Below are positions 26,426 through 34,645 of a stretch of 64,000 bases of DNA, one piece after another. The stretch is taken from contig NZ_CP195158.1 of NCBI RefSeq assembly GCF_051200825.1, positions 372,001-436,000 of the forward strand, in the 5' to 3' direction. Position numbers and translations under genes: made by a program. Source of the DNA: Formosa sp030427735. Its GTDB lineage: Bacteria; Bacteroidota; Bacteroidia; Flavobacteriales; Flavobacteriaceae. Position 1 is the first letter of the stretch, and each line of letters begins with the position of its first letter. The notes beneath the pieces were generated by a model. The model did no database searches and was not told the origin of the DNA. It worked only from the letters and a program-made list of their open reading frames with translations.

Positions 26426-27970
26426 TTAGTTGATTTGATTACCATCTTTATCAAAAAAGTGATATTCTAAATATGTGTAAGCATCTCTAGGTTGAATTTT
26501 AACCCATTTTTTGTGTTCAACAAACCATTTTGAACGTATTGATGGAAAGCCTTTTGTTAAGAAGGCCGCTATAAAGGGGTGTGTGTTTAAAACCACCTTT
26601 TTATAGTCTTTGTTAAATAGTTGTTCAAGCTCTTGCGTTATTTTTTGTACCAAAACAATTGGTGCTTCAACTTCTTCGCCTTGATTGCCGTTAGGGTTTT
26701 CCTCGCGGGTTTTAATATTCATTTCTTGGCGTACACGCTGTCTTGTAATTTGTATCAATCCAAATTTACTTGGAGGTAATATTTTGTGTTTAGCTCTGTC
26801 GTCCTTCATTTCTTCACGAAGGAAATTGTAGAGTTTTTTTCTGTTTTCGGCATTAGTCATGTCTATAAAATCGACAACTATAATACCGCCCATATCGCGC
26901 AAACGCAGTTGTCTGGCTATTTCTTGGGCTGCTATCATGTTAACTTCTAATGCAGTGTCCTCTTGAGAGTTGGCTTTATTAGAGCGGTTACCGCTATTAA
27001 CGTCTATAACATGCAGGGCTTCGGTGTGTTCTACTACCAGATAGGCGCCCTTTGCCATAGAGACGGTTTTGCCAAAAGAGGTTTTAATTTGTCTTTCCAC
27101 TCCAAATTTTTCGAAAATAGGAACGTTAGACTGATACAATTTAACTATTGATTCTTTGTGGGGTGCAATAAGTTGCACATAATCTTTAATTTGAAGATAA
27201 AGTTCTTCGTCATCTACTTGAATTCCGGTAAAAGAGTCGTTAAAAATATCTCGTAAAATAGACGAGGCTTTATTTAATTCTCCTAATACTTTACTAGGTA
27301 GATGTGCTTTGTTTAGTTTCTTGCACATTGCTGTCCAACGACTTAACAAATTTTGTAAGTCTTTATCTAATTCGGCAACTTTTTTGCCTTCTGCTACGGT
27401 ACGTACAATAATACCAAAACCTGGTGGTGTAATACTTTTTACCAAGCGCTTTAGTCGGTCTTTTTCTTCTTTATCTTCTATTTTTTGGGAGATAGAAATA
27501 CGGTCGGAAAACGGAACCAGAACAATATATCTGCCGGCAATAGATAGCTCTGAGCTTATTCTTGGGCCTTTGGTAGATATAGGTTCTTTTACAATTTGTA
27601 CCAGTAAAGATTGATTGGATTTTAGCACATCTACTATGCTGCCATCCTTGTCAATTTCTTTTTCGAATGGGAAATTCTTTAAAGAGAAATCGTTTAGTTT
27701 ACCTGTGCTTACACGTTTTGTGAATTTTAAAAGGGAAGGAAGTTTAGGACCTAAATCGTGATAGTGCAAAAAAGCATCTTTATCGTAACCAACATTAACA
27801 AATGCGGCGTTTAACCCCGGAACAGCTTTTCGTATTTTAGCGATAAACACGTCGCCAACCGAAAAGTTGTTACCTCCTTCATCTTTATGTAATTCAATAA
27901 GTTTTCCATCTTTTAATAAGGCAAAATCAACATGTTTCGGACTAGATCTAATGATCAATTCTTTATCCAT
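26426..27970 (-). CDS. rng: Ribonuclease E/G family protein
   Basis: 514 residues, the RNase G length without the RNase E C-terminal scaffold. An N-terminal S1-like domain (VGDVFIAKIRKAVPGLNAAFV, with DAFLHYHDL) precedes a catalytic core containing IDVNSGNRSNK and VVDFIDMTNAENR, which carry the two metal-binding Asp known from E. coli RNase E. The Zn-link region after TRQRVRQEMN normally has CPxC but here reads KTREENPNGNQGEE with no cysteine. The family makes 5'-monophosphate-dependent endonucleolytic cuts in rRNA precursors and mRNA. Confidence 0.93.
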   Translation of the reverse strand: MDKELIIRSSPKHVDFALLKDGKLIELHKDEGGNNFSVGDVFIAKIRKAVPGLNAAFVNVGYDKDAFLHYHDLGPKLPSLLKFTKRVSTGKLNDFSLKNFPFEKEIDKDGSIVDVLKSNQSLLVQIVKEPISTKGPRISSELSIAGRYIVLVPFSDRISISQKIEDKEEKDRLKRLVKSITPPGFGIIVRTVAEGKKVAELDKDLQNLLSRWTAMCKKLNKAHLPSKVLGELNKASSILRDIFNDSFTGIQVDDEELYLQIKDYVQLIAPHKESIVKLYQSNVPIFEKFGVERQIKTSFGKTVSMAKGAYLVVEHTEALHVIDVNSGNRSNKANSQEDTALEVNMIAAQEIARQLRLRDMGGIIVVDFIDMTNAENRKKLYNFLREEMKDDRAKHKILPPSKFGLIQITRQRVRQEMNIKTREENPNGNQGEEVEAPIVLVQKITQELEQLFNKDYKKVVLNTHPFIAAFLTKGFPSIRSKWFVEHKKWVKIQPRDAYTYLEYHFFDKDGNQIN

Positions 27971-28212
27971 TGCGTTAATTTTTATCCATACATTTTAGTT
28001 AAAAAGTTTCAAGTTCGGGTTTGTAGTCCTAGGTTTCATGTTGTAAAACAATAAAAAACCAATATCTAACAACCAACAACTATCGCCTAATAACTATGAG
28101 GTACAGATGGATTATACATTATTTTTTCACAGGATTTTAAGCTGTGGAGCTTCCTTTATTTGCGCAAGGTAATACGCGGGGAAACTCATGTCAAAGAACT
28201 TTTTTAAAAACC

Positions 28213-28239
28213 AAAAAAGTAGTTATAAAACTACTTTTT
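28213..28239 (-). terminator. Terminator after the 30-residue basic protein gene
   Basis: A perfect 11-bp stem (AAAAAGTAGTT at 28214-28224, AACTACTTTTT at 28229-28239) with a 4-base loop ends in T on both strands; it lies 5 bases beyond the stop codon of the small gene. Confidence 0.75.
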
Positions 28240-28243
28240 GGGA

Positions 28244-28336
28244 TTATTTTTTCTTTTTGTGACGATTAGCGCGTCTGCGTTTTTTACGCTTATGCGTTGC
28301 TACCTTGTGTCTTTTACGTTTCTTACCACTTGGCAT
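28244..28336 (-). CDS. 30-residue highly basic protein, AURKAIP1/COX24-like (bacterial mS38-type)
   Basis: ATG to TAA encodes 30 residues, 20 or so of them Lys, Arg or His (MPSGKKRKRHKVATHKRKK at the N-terminus). This composition and the KKRKRHK..THKRKKR pattern match the tiny AURKAIP1/COX24 domain proteins of Bacteroidota, which are related to the mitochondrial small-subunit protein mS38. It is therefore a candidate ribosomal protein binding rRNA. It has its own hairpin terminator and lies 38 bases downstream of HU on the same strand, so it may be co-transcribed with it. The family name is from memory. Confidence 0.7.
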   Translation of the reverse strand: MPSGKKRKRHKVATHKRKKRRRANRHKKKK

Positions 28337-28373
28337 AAGATCTGTCTTTTTTTAGATTAATATTAATTTTTTG

Positions 28374-28667
28374 TTATTCTTTAACGTCTACATTGGTTTT
28401 TACACCTTCTACAAAAACTTTTGCAGGTTTAAATGCAGGAATATTGTGTGCAGGTATTTTAATAGTTGTGTTTTTAGAAATATTTCTACCTGTTTTTTCA
28501 GCACGAGTTTTAATGATAAAACTACCAAAACCTCTTAAATATACGTTATCACCAGCTTCCAAAGATGTCTTTACTTCTTCCATGAAAGTTTCCACAGTTG
28601 CCTGAACGTCACCTTTTTCGATTCCTAATTTCTCAGAAATTTTCGCTACTAAATCAGCCTTAGTCAT
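28374..28667 (-). CDS. hup: HU family DNA-binding protein
   Basis: 97 residues. The full HU/IHF fold is visible: MTKADLVAKISEKLGIEK at the N-terminus, NVYLRGFGSF at the hinge, and the beta-arm TGRNISKNTTIKIPAH followed by AFKPAKVF. HU is a dimeric nucleoid protein that bends DNA. The C-terminal extension VEGVKTNVDVKE is slightly longer than in E. coli HU. A full -33/-7 promoter lies upstream. The order hup, mutY (divergent), ssb, gldE, gldD is shared with other flavobacteria. Confidence 0.95.
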   Translation of the reverse strand: MTKADLVAKISEKLGIEKGDVQATVETFMEEVKTSLEAGDNVYLRGFGSFIIKTRAEKTGRNISKNTTIKIPAHNIPAFKPAKVFVEGVKTNVDVKE

Positions 28668-28709
28668 TATTTATATGTATTAAAGTTATCTATTAATTAT
28701 AAAGGGATG

Positions 28710-28742
28710 CAAATATAGTCATTTAATATTCAATATTTCAAA
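28710..28742 (-). promoter_or_regulatory. Bacteroidota promoter of hup
   Basis: The minus strand has TTTG at 28742-28739, a 21-base spacer and TATATTTG at 28717-28710. This fits the Bacteroidota consensus TTTG / TAnnTTTG. Confidence 0.65.
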
Positions 28743-28775
28743 CCTAATTCATTAAAATTTAAGATTATAAACAAT

Positions 28776-28783
28776 TATTTTTG
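28776..28783 (+). promoter_or_regulatory. Putative -7 box of mutY
   Basis: TATTTTTG, 19 bases upstream of the mutY ATG. No clear -33 element. Confidence 0.4.
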
Positions 28784-28802
28784 CCGTGCCTAAAACAAGC
28801 CC

Positions 28803-29843
28803 ATGTCCTTTAGTGAAATATTAACATACTGGTATTCAGTAAATAAGCGTCAACTTCCTTGGAGAGAGACCACTAACCCGTATTGCATTTGGTTGTCCGA
28901 AATAATTTTACAGCAGACCCAAATTAAGCAGGGATTACCTTATTATGAAGCTTTTGTTAGTACTTTTCCAACAGTTTTCGATCTTGCTAAAGCTTCGGAA
29001 AACGAGGTTTTGAAATTATGGCAGGGTTTAGGTTACTATTCCAGAGCAAGAAATTTACATGCTGCTGCACAATATGTGGTTAACGAATGCGATGGTGTGT
29101 TTCCAGATACATATAAAGGACTTTTGCAATTAAAAGGAGTGGGCGATTATACGGCTAGTGCTATTGCATCTATATGTTATGGCGAGGTGTGTGCCGTTGT
29201 AGATGGTAATGTGTATCGTGTGCTTTCTAGATATTTAGGTATACAGACACCTATAAATACAACCCAAGGAGCAAAGGAGTTTAAGGCTTTGGCGCAAAGT
29301 TTAATAGATTATAACGATCCTGCAACGTTTAACCAAGCTATAATGGAGTTTGGTGCAGTGCAGTGTAAGCCAAAAAATCCTAATTGTTCTGTGTGTCCAC
29401 TACAAGACTCTTGCGTGGCTTTTCGCGATTCGAATATTGATAGTTTACCAGTTAAGTTGAAGGCAGCAAAAGTTAAAAAGAAGTATTTTAATTTTTTAGT
29501 AATACTAACGCCCAAAGGCAATACACTTGTAGAGCAACGCAAGGGGCAGGGTATTTGGCAAAATTTGTATCAATTCCCTTTAATTGAATCGAAAAATCTT
29601 TTAGAGCTTCAAGATTTACAAGTAGCGTTGCAACAACACGAATTATTAGAAGATAAGCAGTTCGAGGTTTACCTATATAATAAGGACACTATTATACATA
29701 AATTATCGCATCAACATTTATATACCAGATTTTGGATTGTAGAAGTCGATTCTGAAATAGAAGGAGCTATTTCAACTGCAACAATCGAAGAATTTCCAGT
29801 GCCTATTTTAATAGGTAATTTTATAGAGGCTTTTAATTTTTAA
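28803..29843 (+). CDS. mutY: A/G-specific adenine glycosylase
   Basis: 346 residues. The helix-hairpin-helix (LKGVGDYTASAIASICYGE) carries the catalytic Asp in the following VVDGNV. The [4Fe-4S] cluster ligands are C-x6-C-x2-C-x5-C in CKPKNPNCSVCPLQDSC. The C-terminal NUDIX-like domain (about residues 225-345, starting YFNFLVILTPKGNTLVEQR) recognises 8-oxoG. The enzyme removes adenine mispaired with 8-oxoguanine. It is the first gene of the probable run mutY-ssb-gldE-gldD. Confidence 0.96.
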   Translation: MSFSEILTYWYSVNKRQLPWRETTNPYCIWLSEIILQQTQIKQGLPYYEAFVSTFPTVFDLAKASENEVLKLWQGLGYYSRARNLHAAAQYVVNECDGVFPDTYKGLLQLKGVGDYTASAIASICYGEVCAVVDGNVYRVLSRYLGIQTPINTTQGAKEFKALAQSLIDYNDPATFNQAIMEFGAVQCKPKNPNCSVCPLQDSCVAFRDSNIDSLPVKLKAAKVKKKYFNFLVILTPKGNTLVEQRKGQGIWQNLYQFPLIESKNLLELQDLQVALQQHELLEDKQFEVYLYNKDTIIHKLSHQHLYTRFWIVEVDSEIEGAISTATIEEFPVPILIGNFIEAFNF

Positions 29844-29904
29844 CTGGAGAAGTTTATATCTCATAAAATTTTTATTAATTTTAAAAAAGTTGAAACACAA
29901 AGTG

Positions 29905-29912
29905 TAATTTTG
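29905..29912 (+). promoter_or_regulatory. Putative -7 box of ssb
   Basis: TAATTTTG, 23 bases upstream of the ssb ATG and preceded by a TTG at 29890 with a short spacer. It would give ssb-gldE-gldD a promoter of their own. Confidence 0.4.
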
Positions 29913-29934
29913 TGAATTCGTAATAACAATATAT

Positions 29935-30381
29935 ATGTCAGGAACATTAAATAAAGTCATGTTAATTGGTCATTTAGGCGACGATGTAAAAATGCATTAT
30001 TTTGAAGGTGGTGGCTGTGTGGGCAGATTTCCGCTAGCAACCAACGAGACCTATATGAGTAAACAAACCAATGAGCGCATAACTAATACCGAATGGCATA
30101 ATATTGTAGTGCGAAATAAAGGTGCCGAAATTTGCGAAAAATATTTAAGTAAGGGCGATAAAATTTATGTAGAGGGTAGACTTAAAACCCGAAAATGGCA
30201 AGACGATAATGGTCAAGAACGCTACTCAACAGAAATTCAATGCACAGATTTTACGTTTTTAACGACCAAAAAAGAGAGTGCTGCCCAAAATCAAAATACC
30301 ACGCAAACCCCGAAACCTATAGAAAATAAACCGGAATCAAAAATCGAAAATACAGACGTAGAAGACGATTTACCGTTTTAA
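29935..30381 (+). CDS. ssb: Single-stranded DNA-binding protein
   Basis: 148 residues. The OB fold spans about 1-105 (NKVMLIGHLGDDVKMHYFEG, EWHNIVVRNKGAEICEKYL, GDKIYVEGRLKTRKW). A low-complexity linker rich in Asn, Thr and Pro follows, then the acidic tip VEDDLPF that recruits repair proteins to SSB-coated DNA. It binds as a tetramer. The gene sits between mutY and gldE, and the small spacing suggests co-transcription. Confidence 0.95.
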   Translation: MSGTLNKVMLIGHLGDDVKMHYFEGGGCVGRFPLATNETYMSKQTNERITNTEWHNIVVRNKGAEICEKYLSKGDKIYVEGRLKTRKWQDDNGQERYSTEIQCTDFTFLTTKKESAAQNQNTTQTPKPIENKPESKIENTDVEDDLPF

Positions 30382-30405
30382 TTGTTTAACCAATTTTATT
30401 AGCAT

Positions 30406-31713
30406 TTGGACCCTGATCCCTCCTCGAGTTTTTTAAGTATGTTGTCGGCCATTAACATTTCTATGGTAATTGGCTTTTTATTGTTGTGTCTCTTATTAAT
30501 AGGTTCGGCCTTAATTTCTGGTGCCGAAGTCGCTTTGTTTTCGTTAACTAAACCCGAAATCGACGAAGGTTTAGAAAAAGATTCCAAATCCATACAAATT
30601 ATAGCAAAATTGTTGGAGCGCCCCAAAAAGTTGCTAGCGACTATTTTGGTGGCCAATAATTTTATAAATATCGCCATTGTTATTTTATTCGATTTTTTAG
30701 GCGACTTTTTGTTTAGTGGCATAGCTTCTGGAGTTCTCCGGTTTATTATACAAGTGGTTTTGGTTACCTTTCTTATTTTGTTATTTGGTGAAATTTTACC
30801 TAAAATTTATGCCAGCAGAAATAAAATGAAATTTGCCACATTTATGGCTGTTCCGCTTCAAGTTTTAGATGTGCTGTTTTCGCCGTTAAGTTTACCAATG
30901 CGCGGTATTACTCTAGCCATTCACGAAAAATTAGGAAAACAGAAATCCAATTTAAGTGTCGATCAATTGTCTCAAGCCTTAGAACTTACCAGCGATGACG
31001 ATACCACTAAAGAGGAACAAAAAATATTACAGGGCATTGTGTCCTTCGGAAACACAGATACCAAGCAGGTTATGCGGCCAAGAATCGATATTTTTGCTCT
31101 AAATGTCGATTTAAAGTACAACGAAATCATTCCCGAAATAGTGGCAAATGGATATTCCAGAATTCCAGTGTATCAGGATAATATCGATAATATCAAAGGT
31201 ATTTTGTACGTAAAGGATTTGCTGCCTTATGTAGACCGAAAACAGTTCGATTGGAAAACTCTATTGCGTGAACCATTTTTTGTGCCGGAAAACAAAAAGT
31301 TAGACGATTTAATGGCAGAATTTCAAGAGAAAAAAGTGCATCTGGCAGTTGTGGTAGATGAGTATGGTGGAACTTCGGGGCTTATTTCTTTAGAAGATAT
31401 TATTGAAGAAATTGTAGGCGATATTAGTGATGAATTTGACGATGAAGATTTAATCTACTCGAAACTAGACGACCAAAATTTTGTGTTTGAAGGGAAAACA
31501 CCATTAAAGGATTTTTATAAAATTATTAAAGTCGAAGACGATACTGTTTTTGAACAAAAAAAGGGAGAAGCCGAAACCATTGCAGGTTTTGTGTTAGAGC
31601 ACTCAGGTAGTTTTCCTAAACTAAATTCTAAAATAAATTACAAAAATTACGTTTTTACTATTGAAGCTTTAGATAAAAAACGAATAAAACGAGTAAAAGT
31701 TACCATTAACTAA
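30406..31713 (+). CDS. gldE: Gliding motility-associated protein GldE (CNNM/CorC family)
   Basis: 435 residues from a TTG at 30406. I keep this start because the resulting N-terminus MDPDPSS matches my memory of flavobacterial GldE; the next ATG at 30439 would remove it. There are about four transmembrane helices in the first 180 residues (DUF21/CNNM region), a CBS pair at about 205-330 (VMRPRIDIFALNVDL, LAVVVDEYGGTSGLISLEDI) and a CorC_HlyC domain at the C-terminus (about 345-430). GldE is an inner-membrane protein linked to gliding and to GldD in Flavobacterium johnsoniae. It is separated from gldD by a single base. Confidence 0.9.
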   Translation: MDPDPSSSFLSMLSAINISMVIGFLLLCLLLIGSALISGAEVALFSLTKPEIDEGLEKDSKSIQIIAKLLERPKKLLATILVANNFINIAIVILFDFLGDFLFSGIASGVLRFIIQVVLVTFLILLFGEILPKIYASRNKMKFATFMAVPLQVLDVLFSPLSLPMRGITLAIHEKLGKQKSNLSVDQLSQALELTSDDDTTKEEQKILQGIVSFGNTDTKQVMRPRIDIFALNVDLKYNEIIPEIVANGYSRIPVYQDNIDNIKGILYVKDLLPYVDRKQFDWKTLLREPFFVPENKKLDDLMAEFQEKKVHLAVVVDEYGGTSGLISLEDIIEEIVGDISDEFDDEDLIYSKLDDQNFVFEGKTPLKDFYKIIKVEDDTVFEQKKGEAETIAGFVLEHSGSFPKLNSKINYKNYVFTIEALDKKRIKRVKVTIN

Positions 31714-31714
31714 T

Positions 31715-32299
31715 ATGTTTAAAATACTATATTTTGTCGCGTTTAGCGTTTTGTTGCTATGTGTGTCTTGCGGCGAAACCCCAACCCCGAAGCCTAATGC
31801 CTATTTGCGCTTAAACTATCCAGAGGCTAGCTATAACCCCGTGCAGTTAAATGTACCTTTTAGTTTCGAGAAAAACGACTTGGCGAAAGACGTTGTCGTT
31901 AAACGCATGCCAGGCCCCGACAATTATGGTGTTACTGTAGAGTATCCTGCGTTAAAAGGCACAATATATTTAACCTATAAACCGGTGCAGGACAATCGTG
32001 AGCATTTAATGAAGTATTTGCGCGATGCCCAAAACTTTACCCAAAAGCATGCGATAAAGGCTGATGAAATTTCGGAGCAAGTTTATATAAACGAACAGCG
32101 TAACGTATATGGCATGTTTTACGAAGTTGGCGGAAACGCAGCCTCGCAATCGCAGTTTTATGTTACCGATAGTACAACTCATTTCTTAACAGGTTCGCTG
32201 TATTTTTATACCAAACCTAATTACGATTCTATTCTGCCGGCTGCTAAATATTTAGAAAAAGATATTAAGCATATTATGGAAACAGTGAGTTGGAAGTAA
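31715..32299 (+). CDS. gldD: Gliding motility lipoprotein GldD
   Basis: 194 residues. The lipoprotein signal FSVLLLCVSC has Cys at about 19. The mature protein has PNAYLRLNYPEASY and a C-terminal half with FYVTDSTTHFLTGSLYFYTKP, both characteristic of GldD. Established role: required for gliding and for type IX secretion-associated adhesin function in F. johnsoniae. It immediately follows gldE, the standard arrangement, and ends in a strong terminator. Confidence 0.93.
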   Translation: MFKILYFVAFSVLLLCVSCGETPTPKPNAYLRLNYPEASYNPVQLNVPFSFEKNDLAKDVVVKRMPGPDNYGVTVEYPALKGTIYLTYKPVQDNREHLMKYLRDAQNFTQKHAIKADEISEQVYINEQRNVYGMFYEVGGNAASQSQFYVTDSTTHFLTGSLYFYTKPNYDSILPAAKYLEKDIKHIMETVSWK

Positions 32300-32360
32300 T
32301 CTCGAATTGATAATTTAATTGTGCTTGAGTAGTCTTTTATTAAAATATTTATAAAAATGA

Positions 32361-32395
32361 AATCCCGCTTATTACAATAATAAGCGGGATTTTTT
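32361..32395. terminator. Bidirectional terminator between gldD and the HMA lipoprotein gene
   Basis: A perfect 13-bp stem (AATCCCGCTTATT at 32361-32373, complement at 32379-32391) has a 5-base loop and a T run. It lies between convergent genes. Confidence 0.88.
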
Positions 32396-32411
32396 GATGT
32401 ATTTAATTTTT

Positions 32412-32981
32412 TTAAGCTTTAGCTTTAGCGGTGCAACACGCTTTCGTGCCCATGGCAGAGCATGCAGCGGCGGTAGTGTTGGTTTCAGTTGTTTTGTCTT
32501 TACAACACGCTTTTTCGCAATCAGCTTTACAAGCTGTGGTTTTACCTTCAGATTTTTCTGCGCAACATGCCATTTTGCAGTCGGCAGCACAGGTTTTTTC
32601 GGTTGAAAAAGAATCTACGGTCTTCATGTCTTTAACTGTGTACATGTCGCCGGCTTTAGCAACAGTTTCTTCAAGCGTTGCAGTTGTAACTTTTGCATTG
32701 TCGTACTCTACCATAGCCAAACGTCTGTCAAAATCTACAGTAGCCGATTTTATACCGTCGGTATTCGATAATTTTTTCTCGATGGTTTTTGCACAACCAA
32801 TGGCACAGGTCATGCCATCTATGGTAAATTCCGCTTTAGCATACGTGGCATTTGGGTCTAATGTCTTTTCGGTAGTGGTTTCAACTTCTACCGTTTTTAA
32901 TTCTGGTTTTGCATCGTTCTTACAGGCAATTGTTGTAGTTGCAATAAGTAAAACGACGAAAAAATATTTTAAATGTTTCAT
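32412..32981 (-). CDS. Heavy-metal-associated (HMA) domain lipoprotein with Cys-rich tail
   Basis: 189 residues from ATG 32981; the ORF extends 10 codons further but a signal peptide begins at this ATG. The lipobox is in LIATTTIAC. The HMA domain (about 45-110) has the metal site GMTCAIGC, a CxxxC variant of the usual CxxC. After a linker come four cysteine clusters (CAADCKMACC, CKADCEKACC, CSAMGTKACC). The total is over a dozen cysteines in about 70 residues. It is probably exported and binds copper, zinc or another soft metal; which metal is unknown. It is convergent with gldD and stands alone. Confidence 0.85.
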   Translation of the reverse strand: MKHLKYFFVVLLIATTTIACKNDAKPELKTVEVETTTEKTLDPNATYAKAEFTIDGMTCAIGCAKTIEKKLSNTDGIKSATVDFDRRLAMVEYDNAKVTTATLEETVAKAGDMYTVKDMKTVDSFSTEKTCAADCKMACCAEKSEGKTTACKADCEKACCKDKTTETNTTAAACSAMGTKACCTAKAKA

Positions 32982-33070
32982 ACAAAAAGGTAATAGAAAG
33001 ATAAGTAACAAATATACTAAAAATAACGTGGTTTAATTGAATTGTCTTTTTTTTGCAAAAAAGACTGAGT

Positions 33071-33943
33071 ATGGGTGCAAATGCGTTAAAGTGGATTTAT
33101 TTATCGGTGTTGTCTGTAATTTGGGGAAGCTCCTTTATTTTAATGAAAAAGGCCTTGTTAGGTGTTTCGCCTTATCAATTAGGAGCTTTACGAACTATTT
33201 TTACAGCCTGTTTGTTATTTGTTCCCGGGTTTAAAACATTAAAGTTAATTGACAAGCGTGCTTGGAAATGGGTGGCGATTTCGGGCATTATAGGATCTTT
33301 TTTGCCAGCCTTTTTGTTCGCCATTGCCGAAACAGAAATCGATAGTGCTATTGCTTCTATTTTAAATTCGTTAGTGCCTTTGCAAACTATTTTAGTGGGC
33401 TTGGCTGTGTTTCAAATATCATCTACAAAACAGCAGCTTGTAGGTGTGGTTGTGGGGTTTTTAGGAACTGCATTACTGGTGTTAGAAGGCGCCGATTTAA
33501 ACCCGAGTCAGAATTATTTATATGCAGGTTTTATTGTGCTGGCAACACTTATGTATGCTTTTAATGTAAATATTATTAAACGACATTTACAGCATTTAAC
33601 GCCATTAACCATTGCTACAGGTAATTTTGCTGCTATTATACTGCCCGCCATTTTAGTGTTGTTGCTGTCTGGCTTTTTTAATGGTAATACGATGTACGAT
33701 AGCGCAACGCATAAAGCTTTGGGTTATATTTTTATATTATCGTTTTTTGGAACAGCGTTAGCAAAAGTGTTGTTTAATAAGTTAATACAGTTAGCTACTC
33801 CGGTGTTTGCATCGTCGGTAACTTATGTAATGCCAATTGTGGCATTAACGTGGGGTGTTTTAGATGGCGAAGGCTTTAGTGTGTTACAGGCTTTTGCCGC
33901 GCTATTGATTTTAATTGGTGTGTATTTGGCTAATAAAAAATAA
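33071..33943 (+). CDS. EamA/DMT-family transporter
   Basis: 290 residues from ATG 33071; an upstream TTG at 33053 adds residues before the first helix. There are ten predicted transmembrane helices in two EamA repeats (SVLSVIWGSSFILMKKALLG starting the first, about 1-140; NYLYAGFIVLATLMYAFNV the second, about 150-290). Family members export or import small metabolites across the inner membrane. The substrate cannot be told from sequence. It stands between an HMA gene and a DUF4199 gene, with no operon signs. Confidence 0.9.
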   Translation: MGANALKWIYLSVLSVIWGSSFILMKKALLGVSPYQLGALRTIFTACLLFVPGFKTLKLIDKRAWKWVAISGIIGSFLPAFLFAIAETEIDSAIASILNSLVPLQTILVGLAVFQISSTKQQLVGVVVGFLGTALLVLEGADLNPSQNYLYAGFIVLATLMYAFNVNIIKRHLQHLTPLTIATGNFAAIILPAILVLLLSGFFNGNTMYDSATHKALGYIFILSFFGTALAKVLFNKLIQLATPVFASSVTYVMPIVALTWGVLDGEGFSVLQAFAALLILIGVYLANKK

Positions 33944-34088
33944 GGTTGTGTGTTAGTAGATAATGATTTAAATAAAGTTGTTAAAAGGTGTTAAGTTTTT
34001 TAGTTGAGCTTATAATTCGTTAGTTAATAATTGGTTAAGTAGATATTTTTTGCGAAATTTAAGAGTAATTAATCTAAAAAAACACAAT

Positions 34089-34544
34089 ATGAAAAATTCT
34101 GTAAGACTAGCTGTAAAGTATGCAATTTATACTGCAGTGGCATTAATAGTTTATTTTTTAGCATTAAGAACAGTAGATTTTCACGAAAATCCTTGGTTTA
34201 GGGTATTAAACGGTATTGTAGTCGCGTTTGGTATTTTTTCTGCAATACGCGATTACAAAGATGAATATGTTGAAGACTTTAGCTATGTAAACGGGTTTAA
34301 AGTAGGACTGATAACAGGCTTTGTGTCAACCATTCTGTTTGCCATATTTATGGCCATTTATTTATTTCATATAGATACTGGGTTTAAAGACATGTTGCTT
34401 CGCGACTGGTTGCATAATGTAAATCAGGGAGGTGGATTGTTAATATTTATACTGTTGTTAGAAGGGTTTTCATCTTCGGTGGTGATAACCTTAGCTAATA
34501 TGCAATATTTTAAAAAGAGCACAAAAATATTTCAAAACACATAA
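34089..34544 (+). CDS. DUF4199 domain-containing membrane protein
   Basis: 151 residues from ATG 34089; the earlier TTG at 34050 is in the likely 5' leader. There are four transmembrane helices (about 8-28, 35-55, 72-98, 118-140), with charged loops such as DYKDEYVEDFSYVNGFKVG and a short basic C-terminus. The pattern is that of DUF4199, a Bacteroidota family of unknown function. The gene precedes the rplU promoter and appears to be transcribed on its own. Confidence 0.8.
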   Translation: MKNSVRLAVKYAIYTAVALIVYFLALRTVDFHENPWFRVLNGIVVAFGIFSAIRDYKDEYVEDFSYVNGFKVGLITGFVSTILFAIFMAIYLFHIDTGFKDMLLRDWLHNVNQGGGLLIFILLLEGFSSSVVITLANMQYFKKSTKIFQNT

Positions 34545-34548
34545 AACG

Positions 34549-34579
34549 TTTGTAGTTTAATTAATTAGATGTATATTTG
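34549..34579 (+). promoter_or_regulatory. Bacteroidota promoter of rplU-rpmA
   Basis: TTTG at 34549-34552, a 19-base spacer and TATATTTG at 34572-34579. This is a near-perfect match to the consensus TTTG / TAnnTTTG, as expected for a ribosomal protein operon. Confidence 0.8.
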
Positions 34580-34583
34580 CACC

Positions 34584-34605
34584 CGCCTAAGCCGAAAGGT
34601 AGGCG
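34584..34605 (+). promoter_or_regulatory. Leader hairpin upstream of rplU
   Basis: CGCCTA (34584-34589) pairs with TAGGCG (34600-34605) around a 10-base loop right after the predicted transcription start. It may mark an autoregulatory site for L21 or stabilise the mRNA 5' end; regulation is speculation. Confidence 0.4.
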
Positions 34606-34645
34606 CAATTTTTTGAACAAAATTAATTAAATAAAACGTTACGCT

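Noticed and set aside
32431..33036. 201-codon plus-strand ORF opposite the HMA lipoprotein gene
   Set aside because: Mirror of a Cys-rich coding strand; the minus-strand product has a lipobox and HMA motif, the plus-strand one has none.
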